Below are positions 1-8,770 of a stretch of DNA of 48,514 nt, in pieces. The DNA is from Pseudomonadota bacterium (lineage in GTDB: Bacteria; Pseudomonadota; Alphaproteobacteria; Rhizobiales; Devosiaceae). Each line of letters opens with the position of its first letter. Position 1 is the first letter of the stretch. Under the pieces are notes generated by a model. The model was not told where the DNA came from and did not search any database. It saw only the letters and a list, made by a program, of their open reading frames with translations. The stretch spans positions 1 through 48,514 of the forward strand of contig JAEWLC010000022.1 in assembly GCA_023393475.1 (NCBI GenBank). Direction: 5' to 3'. The translations under genes and the position numbers were made by a program.

Positions 1-890
1 CCCGGATAGGCTTCGCGGCCCGGCGGACGGCGGAGAAGGAGCGACATCTGGCGGTAGGCAACGGCCTGCTTGGTCAAATCGTCATAGGCGATAACGGCAT
101 GCATGCCATTGTCGCGGAAGTATTCGCCGATAGCGCAGCCGGTGAAGGGCGCGATGTACTGGAGCGGTGCCGGATCGGAGGCGGTTGCCGCGATCACGAC
201 CGAGTACTGCAGGGCGCCGGCCTCTTCGAGCTGACGCACGAACTGCGCCACGGTCGAGCGCTTCTGGCCGATGGCGACGTAGATGCAATAGAGCTTGTCG
301 GTTTCCGACGCGTTGGCGTCGTGGGCAGCCTTCTGGTTGAGGAAGGTGTCCAGAATGATGGCGGACTTGCCGGTCTGGCGGTCGCCAATGATCAGCTCGC
401 GCTGGCCACGGCCGATCGGGATCAGCGCGTCGATGGCCTTGAGGCCGGTCGACATCGGCTCATGCACCGACTTGCGCGGCAGGATGCCCGGGGCCTTCAC
501 GTCGACGCGGCGGCGTTCCTTGGCCTTCAGCGGGCCCTTGCCGTCGATCGGGTTGCCGAGAGCGTCGACCACGCGGCCGAGCAGCTCCTTGCCCACCGGG
601 GTATCGACGATCGAGCCGGTACGCTTGGCGACGTCGCCTTCCTTGATGCCGCGGTCGGCGCCGAACAGCACCACGCCGACATTGTCGGTTTCGAGGTTGA
701 GCGCCATGCCCTTGATGCCGCCCGGGAACTCGACGAGCTCACCGGCCTGCACGTTGTCGAGGCCGTAGACGCGGGCGATACCGTCACCGACGGAAAGCAC
801 CTGGCCGACTTCGGAGACTTCGGCTTCCTGACCGAAATTCTTGATCTGGTCCTTGAGGATCGCAGAGATTTCCGCGGCTTTGATGTCCAT
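1..890 (-). CDS. atpA: F1Fo ATP synthase subunit alpha (partial, 3' end outside window)
   Basis: This is the nucleotide-binding but non-catalytic alpha subunit of the F1 head of ATP synthase, on the cytoplasmic face of the inner membrane. The first 296 residues are present; the family is about 510 long, so the C-terminal part lies beyond the left edge. The start reads MDIKAAEISAIL, and the P-loop GDRQTGKSA is at about residues 169-177. The ATG overlaps the atpH stop in a TAATG junction, showing operon structure and probable translational coupling. The gene is intact as far as it can be read. Confidence 0.98.
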   Translation of the reverse strand, partial: MDIKAAEISAILKDQIKNFGQEAEVSEVGQVLSVGDGIARVYGLDNVQAGELVEFPGGIKGMALNLETDNVGVVLFGADRGIKEGDVAKRTGSIVDTPVGKELLGRVVDALGNPIDGKGPLKAKERRRVDVKAPGILPRKSVHEPMSTGLKAIDALIPIGRGQRELIIGDRQTGKSAIILDTFLNQKAAHDANASETDKLYCIYVAIGQKRSTVAQFVRQLEEAGALQYSVVIAATASDPAPLQYIAPFTGCAIGEYFRDNGMHAVIAYDDLTKQAVAYRQMSLLLRRPPGREAYP

Positions 891-1450
891 TATCCGACCT
901 CTTTCATGGCGATCTTCATCGCAGCGAGCTTGGTTTTGAGTGAGCTGTCGATCATCTGGCTGCCGACCTTGACCACAAGGCCACCGATCAGGCTGGGATC
1001 GACGTGTTGGGTAAGCGTGACCGACTTGCCTATCTTCGCCTTGAGCGTATCGGCCAGTGACTTGACCTGCGCGGCCGTCAGCGGGGCGGCAGAGGTGACA
1101 TCGGCGGCAATCTCGCCGCGATGGCCGGCTGCACGTTCCTTGAACGCCGCGACGATCGCGTGCAGCGCGAAGAGGCGCCCGTTGCGCGCCACGACCTTGA
1201 CGAAATTGCCGACCGTCGTGTGCGCCTTGGCCCTCGACAGCAAGTCATGCATGGCCTGCGCCTTTTCCTCGGTGTTGATCACCGGGGAGCGGAGGAACCG
1301 CGCAAAGTCGGGGCTTTCATTGGCAAGAGCGAGAAGCTCGTCGAGCCCCTGCTCCACTGCGGCGACCGAATTATCGGCCTTGGCGAGATCGAACAGCGCC
1401 GACGCATATGGCCGCGCGATTTGGGATAGCACTGAATCCTGCGCTGCCAA
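890..1450 (-). CDS. atpH: F1Fo ATP synthase subunit delta
   Basis: The delta subunit joins the top of the F1 head to the peripheral stalk. The frame continues upstream to 1678, but residues from there are arginine-, proline- and glycine-rich and unlike the family. I chose the TTG at 1450, giving 186 aa, which is the usual length. It has an AAGGG ribosome binding site about 9 nt upstream, and the protein then begins MAAQDSVLSQIARPYA. A GTG at 1432 is the alternative. The conserved C-terminal part (DPSLIGGLVVKVGSQMID) is present. It is the first gene of the atp operon here and its TAA overlaps the atpA ATG. Confidence 0.95.
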   Translation of the reverse strand: MAAQDSVLSQIARPYASALFDLAKADNSVAAVEQGLDELLALANESPDFARFLRSPVINTEEKAQAMHDLLSRAKAHTTVGNFVKVVARNGRLFALHAIVAAFKERAAGHRGEIAADVTSAAPLTAAQVKSLADTLKAKIGKSVTLTQHVDPSLIGGLVVKVGSQMIDSSLKTKLAAMKIAMKEVG

Positions 1451-1902
1451 TGCCCCGTCACCCTTGTGCTGCGCAACCCGATCCCGGCCAGTAATGGTCG
1501 CCGGAGGCTGCTGTCGCTTATGATTGTTACCCGGCAAAGGCCGAAAGCCCCCGGAATTCGCGCCCCCTCTAACATGCGATGTTTGGCATCGCAAGGCACC
1601 GGGACACGAGTCTTTCGGGGAGTTTTGTCGCAGCCCGGCAATCCTCGTTACGGCAGCCGGGCGCCGGGACGAAAGCAACGGCGCCCATCATGCGATGAGC
1701 GCCGCCCCATGCCGCCGGAATGGCGAGGAAAACTCCCCGTTCAGGCCCGGAGCGCAACCGCCTCGTCGAGGACGACTGCTTCGCGGTTGGCGAGCAGGAT
1801 TCCGGCGAGTTCGCTCAGACCCGAGGCATGATAGTCGGTCTCGATTCCCCGGCCGTCACGTTCGAGCCTAGAACCGGCTCAGTTGGCCTGGTTATCGCTC
1901 GG
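1451..1902. other. Gap between TetR gene and atpH with several inverted repeats, no convincing gene
   Basis: The gap must hold the promoter of the atp operon, but I see no clear -35/-10 pair. The 1575-1593 stretch is a perfect hairpin (TGCGATG, loop TTTGG, CATCGCA), and 1616-1739 is bounded by an 11-bp inverted repeat (separate entry). A minus-strand open frame at 1744-1878 has coding-like composition but no start codon, so I do not call it a gene. Confidence 0.6.
1616..1739. repeat. Inverted-repeat-bounded structured element (124 bp)
   Basis: Perfect 11-bp arms CGGGGAGTTTT (1616-1626) and AAAACTCCCCG (1729-1739) enclose two further inverted repeats: GCCCGGC/GCCGGGC at about 1633-1662, and CGGCGC/GCGCCG at 1679-1684 and 1699-1704. 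As RNA from either strand this would fold into a closing stem with two internal hairpins. It could be a structured RNA, a small non-autonomous mobile element, or a terminator/leader between the TetR gene and atpH. I do not recognise a known RNA family in it. Confidence 0.5.
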
Positions 1903-2511
1903 TCACCGGGGCTCGAGGCCTTGCGAAAGCTCCACCGCCCTCTCGACCGTGGCTGCCCACACCCCCATGCCCTGTGCCAGCAGGCCGCCGCCGCGAAGGC
2001 TTTCCCACACCGGCATGCGGGTCAGGGCAATGGCCGCCCGCCGGCCCTCCGCGCCGGCCGCAGGCCCGATTGCATGCGCCACCAGCGCATCGGTCCCGGC
2101 CTCTACGGCCAGCATGAACCGCTCGAGCTCCGGGATCCGTGACCGCTCGTTCTGCGCCACGACCAGCCGGACGCCGCCGCGCCGGTAGAACGCATCCAGT
2201 TCCCCGCAAACCCACGCCAGCCGCTGGCCGAGTGTCCGTGCTTCTTCCGGCGGGTCGGGCAGCGCATCCGGAATGAACGGCTGCATTTCCTGCCAGGCAT
2301 GCACACCGCAGGCAATGACCAGTTCGCCGACGCTTGGAAAGTGCCGGTAGACGGTCGCTGCACCAACCCCGGCCCGCTCAGCGATATCGACATAGCTTGT
2401 CGCCACGACCCCCTTGATGTCGTGCACCGCCATCGTTGCCCGCACGATGCGCTCACGCGTCTCGTCCTGCGCCGACTTGCGCTTGCCCAGGTTGTAGCCG
2501 CGCATACCCAT
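1903..2511 (-). CDS. TetR/AcrR family transcriptional regulator
   Basis: This is a one-component DNA-binding repressor-type protein of 202 aa, normal for the family. The N-terminal helix-turn-helix is visible at about residues 40-60 (DIAERAGVGAATVYRHFPS), after an RERIVRATMAV helix. The C-terminal ligand domain is not assignable to a subgroup. Two ATGs, at 2511 and 2505, are possible; the GAGG at about 2516-2519 suits the second slightly better. It is divergent from the cupin gene across a 91-bp spacer with palindromes, so autoregulation and control of the cupin gene is the natural inference. The pair sits between atpH and priA. Confidence 0.9.
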   Translation of the reverse strand: MGMRGYNLGKRKSAQDETRERIVRATMAVHDIKGVVATSYVDIAERAGVGAATVYRHFPSVGELVIACGVHAWQEMQPFIPDALPDPPEEARTLGQRLAWVCGELDAFYRRGGVRLVVAQNERSRIPELERFMLAVEAGTDALVAHAIGPAAGAEGRRAAIALTRMPVWESLRGGGLLAQGMGVWAATVERAVELSQGLEPR

Positions 2512-2522
2512 CTTGCCTCATA

Positions 2523-2564
2523 TTGACGATAGAATTATTTCGTGAAATGCATCGTCTCATGAAA
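2523..2564. promoter_or_regulatory. Probable TetR operator / divergent promoter region
   Basis: The spacer is AT-rich relative to its surroundings. It holds a near-palindrome ATTTCGTGAAAT (2537-2548), a second copy of TGAAAT at 2559-2564, and a wider inverted repeat GACGAT (2525-2530) / ATCGTC (2551-2556). A TTGACG (2523-2528) could be the -35 of the cupin gene. The symmetry and the position between divergent genes fit a TetR dimer site, but which repeat is bound is inference. Confidence 0.5.
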
Positions 2565-2602
2565 TCTAGTCGGACGCTCGCAACGCGTCCAGAGGGAGCC
2601 CC

Positions 2603-3082
2603 ATGAACGCACATGTCACCGACCTGCAGCCATACGACGTCCCGCTGTGGTTTCTCGCCACGCTGACCTATCTGCGGGCCAGCGGCGACAGCACCGGGGG
2701 CGCACTCAGTGTCGTGGATCAGCTCATTCCCGCAGGGTTCGAATCCCCCTGGCACCTCCACCGCGATGAGGACGAGTCCTTCTTCGTCATCGACGGCGAT
2801 GTCTCCGTGTTCGTGGCCGGCCAGTCCGTCCGTCTTGGCGCGGGCGGATTTGCCTTCGGTCCACGCGGCGTTCCGCACGGCTTCCGGGTTGAGGGCGACA
2901 AGCCCGCGCGGCTGGTCCTGATCTCCGGACCCGGCTTCGGCGAGTTCGTACGCGACGTCAGCGTCGCGGCCACCGCTCCTGTGCTGCCGACTCCGCAGGA
3001 ACCGGATGTCCCGGCGCTGATTGCCGCCGCGGCCCGCCACAACATCGACATCCTCGGTCCGTTGCAGGCCAAGGACGCCTGA
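2603..3082 (+). CDS. Cupin-domain protein
   Basis: This 159-aa protein is a single-domain cupin, probably cytoplasmic because it has no signal peptide. Motif 1 supplies His51, His53 and Glu58 (WHLHRDEDESF) and motif 2 supplies His92 (GVPHGF), so the full 3-His/1-Glu metal site is present. Such proteins range from dioxygenases to isomerases and sugar-binding proteins; the substrate cannot be read from the sequence. AGAGGGAG precedes the ATG. It is divergent from the TetR gene, which probably controls it, and ends just before the convergent priA stop. Confidence 0.85.
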   Translation: MNAHVTDLQPYDVPLWFLATLTYLRASGDSTGGALSVVDQLIPAGFESPWHLHRDEDESFFVIDGDVSVFVAGQSVRLGAGGFAFGPRGVPHGFRVEGDKPARLVLISGPGFGEFVRDVSVAATAPVLPTPQEPDVPALIAAAARHNIDILGPLQAKDA

Positions 3083-3090
3083 AGCACCGC

Positions 3091-5259
3091 TCAGAGGAAG
3101 CTCTGCGGATCGATATCGACCTGCACGCGGACGTTCCCCGTCGTCTTCGGCCCCTGGTCGAGCCAGAACCGGACATAGCCGGACAGATCGAAGTCCTTGC
3201 CCGATTGGGCGAGCAGCCGCACCCGGTGGCGGCCGCGGATCATCGAGATCGGCGCATCGGCCGGACCGAAGAGCTTCAACCCGTCCGCCATCGGCGCCTT
3301 GGCGAGCAGTTGCCGCGCGAAGGCGAACGCCACCTCCTGCTCGCTGGCCGAAACGATCAGCGCTGCCAGCCGTCCGAACGGCGGCAGTTGACCCGCCTCC
3401 CGCGCCAGCAGCTCATACCGGTAGAAGGCCTCGCGGTCGCCCTTCACCATCGCCTGCATTACCGCATGGCTCGGGTGATAGGTCTGGAGGAACGCCCGGC
3501 CTGTCCGGTTGGCGCGCCCGGCGCGGCCCGTGACCTGGGTCAGGATCTGGAACGTCCGCTCCGCCGCCCGCGGATCGCCGCGATCGAGCCCGAGATCGGC
3601 GTCGAGCACGCCGACCAGCGTCAGCTTCTCGAAATGATGCCCCTTGGCGACGAGCTGCGTGCCGATGATCAGGTCGTGCTCGCCGCGCTCGATCTCGTCG
3701 AAGCGCTGCTTGAGATCATGGTTCGATCCCATGTCCGACGAAAGCACCACGATCCGCGCGCCCGGAAAGCGTGCTGCCGCCTCTTCGGCCACGCGCTCGA
3801 TCCCCGGTCCGATCGGGGTCAGCGAATCGTCGGTGCCGCATTCGGAGCAGACCTTCGGGGTCCGCATGGTGAAGCCGCAATGGTGGCACATCAGCACTCC
3901 GCGGAAGCGGTGCTCGACCAGCCAGGCCGAGCAGTCCGGACACTGGTACTGGTGCCCGCAGGACTTGCAGAGCGTCAGCGGTGCATAGCCGCGCCGGTTG
4001 AGGAACAGCAGCGCCTGCTCGCCCCGGTCGAGCGTCGCGAACACTTCGCGCGCCAGTTGTGGCGCGATCCACTGCCCCTTCTCGGGCGGCTCCTCGCGCA
4101 TGTCGATCGGCGTGATGTCCGGCATCCCCGCCTCGGCAAAGCGCGAGGTCAGGAGCACATGCTTGTAGCGCCCGATATTGGCGTTGTTCCGGCTCTCGAC
4201 CGACGGGGTCGCCGACGACAGGATCACCCGTGCGTCGGCGAACTTCGCACGCACCACCGCCATGTCGCGGGCGTGGTAGTTGACCCCGTCCGACTGCTTG
4301 AAGGCGCCGTCATGTTCCTCATCGAGGACGATCAACCCCAGCTCGCTGAACGGCAGGAACAGGGCCGAGCGCGCGCCGAGGACGACGCGCACGTCGCCGT
4401 TCAGCACCGCCCGCCAGGTGCGCGTGCGTTGCGCCGGCGTCATGTCCGAGTGCCATTCGGCCGGTCGCGTCCCGAACCGCTTGGTGAACCGCTGCACGAA
4501 GGTAGAGGTCAGCGCGATCTCAGGCAGCAGCACCAGCGCCTGCCGGCCGGCCCGCAACGTATCGGCCACGGCCTCGAAGAACACTTCGGTCTTGCCGCCG
4601 CCGGTGACCCCATCGAGCAGCGCCACGCCGAACTGGTCGACCGGCAGCTCGCGGATCTGGGCAAATGCCGCCGCCTGCTCCTCGCTGAGGGTAGGCGGAT
4701 CGGCATCCGGATTTGGCGGCAACGCCACCGGTGGTGGCAGGCGCTCGATTCGCTCGATCGCCCCGGCCTTCTCCAGTCCCTCGATCACCGATGCCGAAAC
4801 GCCCGCCGCCCCGACAATCGCCGACTTGGCCCAGGCCTCGCCGTCCATCAGCAGCTCAAGCACTTTCTCGCGCGACTTGGTCAGCTTGTCCGGCTCGACC
4901 CCGGTTGCCCGGAACGCCGAGATCGTACGTTCCGGCTCCAGCGCCTCGGTCGAGCGCAGCACCGAGCGCAGCACGAGGCCGGGCGGCGCCAGCGTGTACT
5001 TGCTCACCCAGTCGATCGTCCTGAGCAGTTCCTCCGACAGCGGCGGCACGTCGTAGATCTGGGCGATGTCCTTCAGCCGGTTGTGCGCGTAATTGTCCTT
5101 GGGCACACCCCAGACGACGCCCAGCGTCAGCCGCCCGACCAGCGGCACGGCAACGATCGAGCCGCGCTCGACCTTCTGCCCATAGGGGACGCGGTAGCTG
5201 TACGGCCCATCGACCGACACGCTCACCATCACCGCCACGATGTCCGGAAGCTCTGCCAT
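3091..5259 (-). CDS. priA: Primosomal protein N' (replication restart helicase)
   Basis: PriA recognises stalled or repaired replication forks and starts reloading of the replicative helicase. The protein is 722 aa, normal for the family. The N-terminal DNA-binding region is followed by a helicase domain with Walker A GVTGGGKTE (217-225) and DEEH (313-316). A zinc-binding insertion has eight cysteines at 431, 434, 440, 443, 458, 461, 471 and 474, and the C-terminal helicase motifs follow. The usual GSGKT is GGGKT here. Its place near atpH is the usual one in this order, interrupted here by the TetR/cupin pair. Confidence 0.97.
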   Translation of the reverse strand: MAELPDIVAVMVSVSVDGPYSYRVPYGQKVERGSIVAVPLVGRLTLGVVWGVPKDNYAHNRLKDIAQIYDVPPLSEELLRTIDWVSKYTLAPPGLVLRSVLRSTEALEPERTISAFRATGVEPDKLTKSREKVLELLMDGEAWAKSAIVGAAGVSASVIEGLEKAGAIERIERLPPPVALPPNPDADPPTLSEEQAAAFAQIRELPVDQFGVALLDGVTGGGKTEVFFEAVADTLRAGRQALVLLPEIALTSTFVQRFTKRFGTRPAEWHSDMTPAQRTRTWRAVLNGDVRVVLGARSALFLPFSELGLIVLDEEHDGAFKQSDGVNYHARDMAVVRAKFADARVILSSATPSVESRNNANIGRYKHVLLTSRFAEAGMPDITPIDMREEPPEKGQWIAPQLAREVFATLDRGEQALLFLNRRGYAPLTLCKSCGHQYQCPDCSAWLVEHRFRGVLMCHHCGFTMRTPKVCSECGTDDSLTPIGPGIERVAEEAAARFPGARIVVLSSDMGSNHDLKQRFDEIERGEHDLIIGTQLVAKGHHFEKLTLVGVLDADLGLDRGDPRAAERTFQILTQVTGRAGRANRTGRAFLQTYHPSHAVMQAMVKGDREAFYRYELLAREAGQLPPFGRLAALIVSASEQEVAFAFARQLLAKAPMADGLKLFGPADAPISMIRGRHRVRLLAQSGKDFDLSGYVRFWLDQGPKTTGNVRVQVDIDPQSFL

Positions 5260-5342
5260 CTGTGCCCGCTTTGTTCACGGCTGTGGCAGCAATTGCAAGG
5301 ACTATCTGGCGGGCTGCCCGCATTGCCCCACACATCCACCGA

Positions 5343-5419
5343 GTCATCCCCGCGAAAGCGGGAATCTCTGTTGCGGAGCCCGCGGTCAAACGGAGATCCC
5401 CGCTTTCGCGCGGATGAGG
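5343..5419. repeat. Palindromic intergenic repeat (REP-like)
   Basis: The left arm is GTCATCCCCGCGAAAGCGGG followed by AATCTC; the right arm is GAGATCCCCGCTTTCGCGCG followed by GATGA, about 30 nt apart. This GTCATCCCCGCGAAAGCGGG palindrome type is widespread between genes of proteobacteria. It lies in the 230-bp space between divergent priA and the SDR gene. Confidence 0.8.
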
Positions 5420-5489
5420 CCGAGATCAACGGACACTATCGAGCACACGTCCCGATGTCGTACACTTCGCCCAAGACGGGAGGAAAATC

Positions 5490-6248
5490 ATGGCGGAACA
5501 GGTTCTTGTCGTCACCGGCGGCAGCCGGGGCATCGGCGCGGCCGTGGCAAGGCTCGCGGCCGCGCGCGGCTATGGGGTCGTCGTCAACTACCTGGGCAAT
5601 GTCGCTGCCGCCGAAGCCGTGTGCGCCGCCATCCACGCGACCGGTGGCGAAGCCGTCGCGGTGCGCGGCGATGTCGGCCGCGAGGAGGACATCGACCACA
5701 TCTTCCTCGCCGCCGACCGGATGGGCCCGCTGAAGGCCCTCGTCAACAATGCCGGCATGATCGCCCCGGTTTCTCGTCTCGACGAGATGCCGACCGACCG
5801 CATCGCCGAGATCCTGCGCGTCAACGTGCTTGGCACCATGCTCTGCTCCGCCGCCGCCATACGCCGCATGTCGACCAGGCACGGCGGCTCGGGTGGCGGC
5901 ATCGTGAACCTCAGCTCCGCGGCCGCCAAGCTCGGCGCCGCCGGCTCCTATCTCGATTATGCGACCTCGAAGGGCGCCATCGATACCTTCACCCTCGGCC
6001 TCGCGCTCGAAGTCGCCGGCGAAGGCGTCCGCGTCAACGGCGTGCGTCCCGGCATCATCGATACCGATTTCCATGCCCAGGGCGGCGAGCCCGACCGCGC
6101 GAAACGGCTTGCGTCGAGTATTCCCGTCGGCCGCCCCGGCACGGCCGAGGAAATTGCCACGTCGATCATGTGGCTGCTGTCGGACGAGGCGGCCTATGTC
6201 ACCGGCACCACTCTGTCGGTGACCGGCGGCCGTGCCCTCGTGCCGTGA
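5490..6248 (+). CDS. Short-chain dehydrogenase/reductase (FabG-like SDR)
   Basis: This is a cytoplasmic NAD(P)-dependent oxidoreductase of 252 aa with a classical Rossmann fold. The cofactor motif TGGSRGIG is at 9-16, NNAG at 86-89, the catalytic Ser near 142-143 and YATSK (Tyr157, Lys161). GGGAGGAAAATC precedes the ATG. The C-terminus ends VTGTTLSVTGGRALVP, as in FabG-like enzymes acting on sugar or ketone substrates. The substrate is not predictable, and no neighbour gives a pathway. All catalytic residues are present. Confidence 0.9.
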   Translation: MAEQVLVVTGGSRGIGAAVARLAAARGYGVVVNYLGNVAAAEAVCAAIHATGGEAVAVRGDVGREEDIDHIFLAADRMGPLKALVNNAGMIAPVSRLDEMPTDRIAEILRVNVLGTMLCSAAAIRRMSTRHGGSGGGIVNLSSAAAKLGAAGSYLDYATSKGAIDTFTLGLALEVAGEGVRVNGVRPGIIDTDFHAQGGEPDRAKRLASSIPVGRPGTAEEIATSIMWLLSDEAAYVTGTTLSVTGGRALVP

Positions 6249-6302
6249 ACCCAAGCTTCTGCCCCGGGCGGGCGTCTTATTGCTGATCCAGAGGGAATAG
6301 AC

Positions 6303-6794
6303 TTGCTCAAGCTTTTGCTCGCCGCCGCGTTTGCCGCCCTGCCCGTGGGCGCCATTGCCGCCGAATGCACCGCCGCGAACGCGGTCTACACCCAGCCCGG
6401 CACCAAGTGGGAGCTCCGCTTCAACCCCGTGCCGCCGCACTCGGCCGCCAACATGACCGGCGCATTCTCGATTGCGGTGCCGGGCACCGACAAGGTGCTG
6501 CTGGGCGAGGTCTACCAACCCAACGGCTACAGTTCCTCGCTCGGCATCATCAGTCTCGATTGCCCGGAAGACCCCGATGCCGACCAGACCGGTTGCAGCT
6601 TCTGGGATGGGATCGTCTATGGCAACGGCGCCGACGGCATCATCGTCTTCCCCGGCAGCGAGGACGAGGCCGCGCCGCAGCAGGTGCTGTTCCCGCAATT
6701 CGCCGCCAACGTCTGGTATTCGACGCTGCGCCAGCATTTCATCGAAGAAGCCATGCCCCTCGATGTGTTCACCTATTCTGGCTGCGCCACCTGA
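6303..6794 (+). CDS. Small secreted protein, unknown function
   Basis: I do not recognise this 163-aa protein. It starts at a TTG with a GAGGGAAT ribosome binding site and opens with a signal peptide, with likely cleavage after AIA near residue 20. The mature part has four cysteines, consistent with periplasmic disulfides, and no transmembrane segment afterwards. It lies between the SDR gene and lpdA on the same strand. Third-position GC is high, as in its neighbours. Confidence 0.75.
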   Translation: MLKLLLAAAFAALPVGAIAAECTAANAVYTQPGTKWELRFNPVPPHSAANMTGAFSIAVPGTDKVLLGEVYQPNGYSSSLGIISLDCPEDPDADQTGCSFWDGIVYGNGADGIIVFPGSEDEAAPQQVLFPQFAANVWYSTLRQHFIEEAMPLDVFTYSGCAT

Positions 6795-6935
6795 GGCGAA
6801 ATCATGCGGATTTCGCATGGCTCCTAGCAGCTTCGGGGTTTCCAGAAAAAGCCGGGTAGTCTAACCCGTTTGTCAGCCTTATATCGGCAGCGGATGGCGC
6901 CGCGCTGGCGCCCGGTTGAGCTTCTCGGAGACATC

Positions 6936-8342
6936 ATGGCGGACACTTTCGACCTCACGGTAATCGGCTCGGGCCCCGGCGGCTATGTAGCGGCGATCCG
7001 CGCGGCGCAGCTCGGCATGAAAGTCGCCGTCGTCGAGAAATGGGCGACCTTCGGCGGCACCTGCCTCAACATCGGCTGCATTCCCTCGAAGGCCCTGCTG
7101 CACGCCTCGGAGCTCTACGAGGAAGCCGGCCACCAGTGCCGCCAGTTCGGCATTGACGTGACACCGCAGCTCAACCTCAAGCAGATGCTGCAGCACAAGG
7201 ACGATACGGTCGTCGCCAATGTCGGCGGCATCGAATTCCTGTTCAAGAAGAACAAGATCACCGCCTTCCGCGGCTCGGGCTCCATCCCCGCCGCCGGCAA
7301 GGTGCTGGTGACGCCCGAAACCGGCGCACCGCAAACGATCGAAACCAAGAACATCGTGATCGCGACCGGCTCCGTGCCGATCAGCCTGCCCGGCATCACC
7401 ATCGACGAGAATAAGGTCGTCTCCTCGACCGGCGCGCTCGCCTTCCAGGATGTGCCCAAGCGCCTCCTCGTCATCGGCGGCGGCATCATCGGGCTCGAGC
7501 TTGGCTCGGTCTGGGGCCGTCTCGGCGCCAAGGTGCAGGTCGTCGAGTTCCTCGACCGGATCCTGCCCGGCCTCGACAGCGAGGCCGCCCGCCAGACTCA
7601 GCGTTCGCTGCAGAAGCAGGGCATGGAGTTCAAGCTCTCGACCAAGGTTACCGCCATCGAGAAGCAGGGTGACGGCTCGGTGCGCGCCAAGCTCGAGCCG
7701 GCTGCCGGTGGCGATGCCACCTGGGCCGAAGCCGATGCGGTGCTCGTTGCTGTCGGCCGCAAGCCCTTCACGGAGGGCCTCGGCCTCGAGGGCGCTGGCG
7801 TCGCGCTCGACGAGCGCGGCCGCGTCCGCATCGATGCGCAGTTCAAGACCAACGTGCCCGGCATCTACGCCATCGGCGACGTCGTCGCCGGTCCCATGCT
7901 GGCCCACAAGGCGATGGACGAGGGCCACGCGGTCGCCGAGATCATCGCCGGGCAGAAGCCGCATGTGAACTACGGCACCATCCCGTCGGTGATGTACACG
8001 AGCCCGGAAGTCGCCTGGATCGGCAAGTCCGAGGACGAGCTGAAGGCAGCCGGCATCGAATACAAGGCCGGCAAGTTCCCCTTCACCGCCAATGGCCGCG
8101 CCAAGGCGATGCTGGCGACGCAGGGCTATGTGAAGATCCTCGCCGACGTCACCACCGACCGCGTGCTCGGCGCCCAGATCATTTCCAAGAACGCCGGCGA
8201 GATGATCCACGAGATCGCCGTGCTGATGGAATTCTCGGGCTCCGCCGAAGACCTCGGCCGCATCACCCACGCCCACCCGACCCTGTCGGAAGCGGTGAAG
8301 GAAGCGGCCCTGATGTGCGGCGACGGGGCGATCCACATCTGA
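6936..8342 (+). CDS. lpdA: Dihydrolipoyl dehydrogenase (E3)
   Basis: The flavoenzyme reoxidises the dihydrolipoyl groups of 2-oxo acid dehydrogenases with NAD+. I chose the ATG at 6936 (MADTFDLTVIGSGPGG), which has GGAG upstream and gives 468 aa, the usual length. The FAD motif GSGPGG is at 11-16, the redox disulfide Cys43/Cys48 lies in GGTCLNIGCIPSK, an NAD motif GGGIIGLE is central, and the active-site pair His447/Glu452 lies in HAHPTLSE. In related genomes E3 follows the suc genes; here it is on the other strand about 5 kb away, with envelope genes in between. It probably serves the OdhA/OdhB complex encoded below. Confidence 0.97.
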   Translation: MADTFDLTVIGSGPGGYVAAIRAAQLGMKVAVVEKWATFGGTCLNIGCIPSKALLHASELYEEAGHQCRQFGIDVTPQLNLKQMLQHKDDTVVANVGGIEFLFKKNKITAFRGSGSIPAAGKVLVTPETGAPQTIETKNIVIATGSVPISLPGITIDENKVVSSTGALAFQDVPKRLLVIGGGIIGLELGSVWGRLGAKVQVVEFLDRILPGLDSEAARQTQRSLQKQGMEFKLSTKVTAIEKQGDGSVRAKLEPAAGGDATWAEADAVLVAVGRKPFTEGLGLEGAGVALDERGRVRIDAQFKTNVPGIYAIGDVVAGPMLAHKAMDEGHAVAEIIAGQKPHVNYGTIPSVMYTSPEVAWIGKSEDELKAAGIEYKAGKFPFTANGRAKAMLATQGYVKILADVTTDRVLGAQIISKNAGEMIHEIAVLMEFSGSAEDLGRITHAHPTLSEAVKEAALMCGDGAIHI

Positions 8343-8770
8343 TCGGTCAGTCCCGGGCGCACGGATGCATCCGGCGGCCGTGGGCTCCGGAGGATATCAA
8401 AGAGCAGGACGGTGACCGGCGCGGTTTCAGGCCACGCGGGTAGTCCGCAATGAAACGGCCGTCGCCGCGCCGGTCCGATCGGGAATGAGTTAGGTGTGGG
8501 GGATCCAAGGAGCATGCCCCCATCGCGCCTCTCGTCCACGTTACCGTGTCGGAGCCTGGATGGTAGGTTGGTTGTCGGTCCCACAAACCCGCCATGGCAC
8601 GACTGCCATGGCTCCCGATATCCCCGCACCGTTCGTTCGTCGCGAACGCCGCCCAGTGCGAGGACGGGGTGAGGATACGGCCGGGCGGAGGGTGGGGGAT
8701 AAGTTTTCTTTCGGTCCTCCGTCGGCCCGCACATTCCGGCCTGTGTGGATTGAAGCAGGCGCCCCAGGCC
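8343..8770. other. 428-bp gap, no gene seen
   Basis: The gap lies between the convergent lpdA and EamA genes. I see no coding frame with a plausible start. It holds inverted repeats TGGGGG (8497-8502) / CCCCCA (8517-8522) and CGTTCG (8630-8635) / CGAACG (8643-8648), and two GCCATGGC palindromes near 8591 and 8605. None has a T-tract typical of an intrinsic terminator. Confidence 0.5.

Noticed and set aside
1744..1878. A minus-strand frame of about 45 codons with protein-like composition downstream of the TetR gene
   Set aside because: It has no ATG, GTG or TTG after the preceding stop and no recognisable family, so it is at most a remnant.
3205..5733. A plus-strand open frame of 842 codons opposite priA
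   Set aside because: priA has all its helicase and zinc motifs on the other strand; the opposite frame is arginine-rich and featureless.
8591..8612. Two GCCATGGC palindromes as a regulatory site
   Set aside because: The motif is short and self-complementary by chance in GC-rich DNA, and it lies between convergent genes where no promoter is needed.
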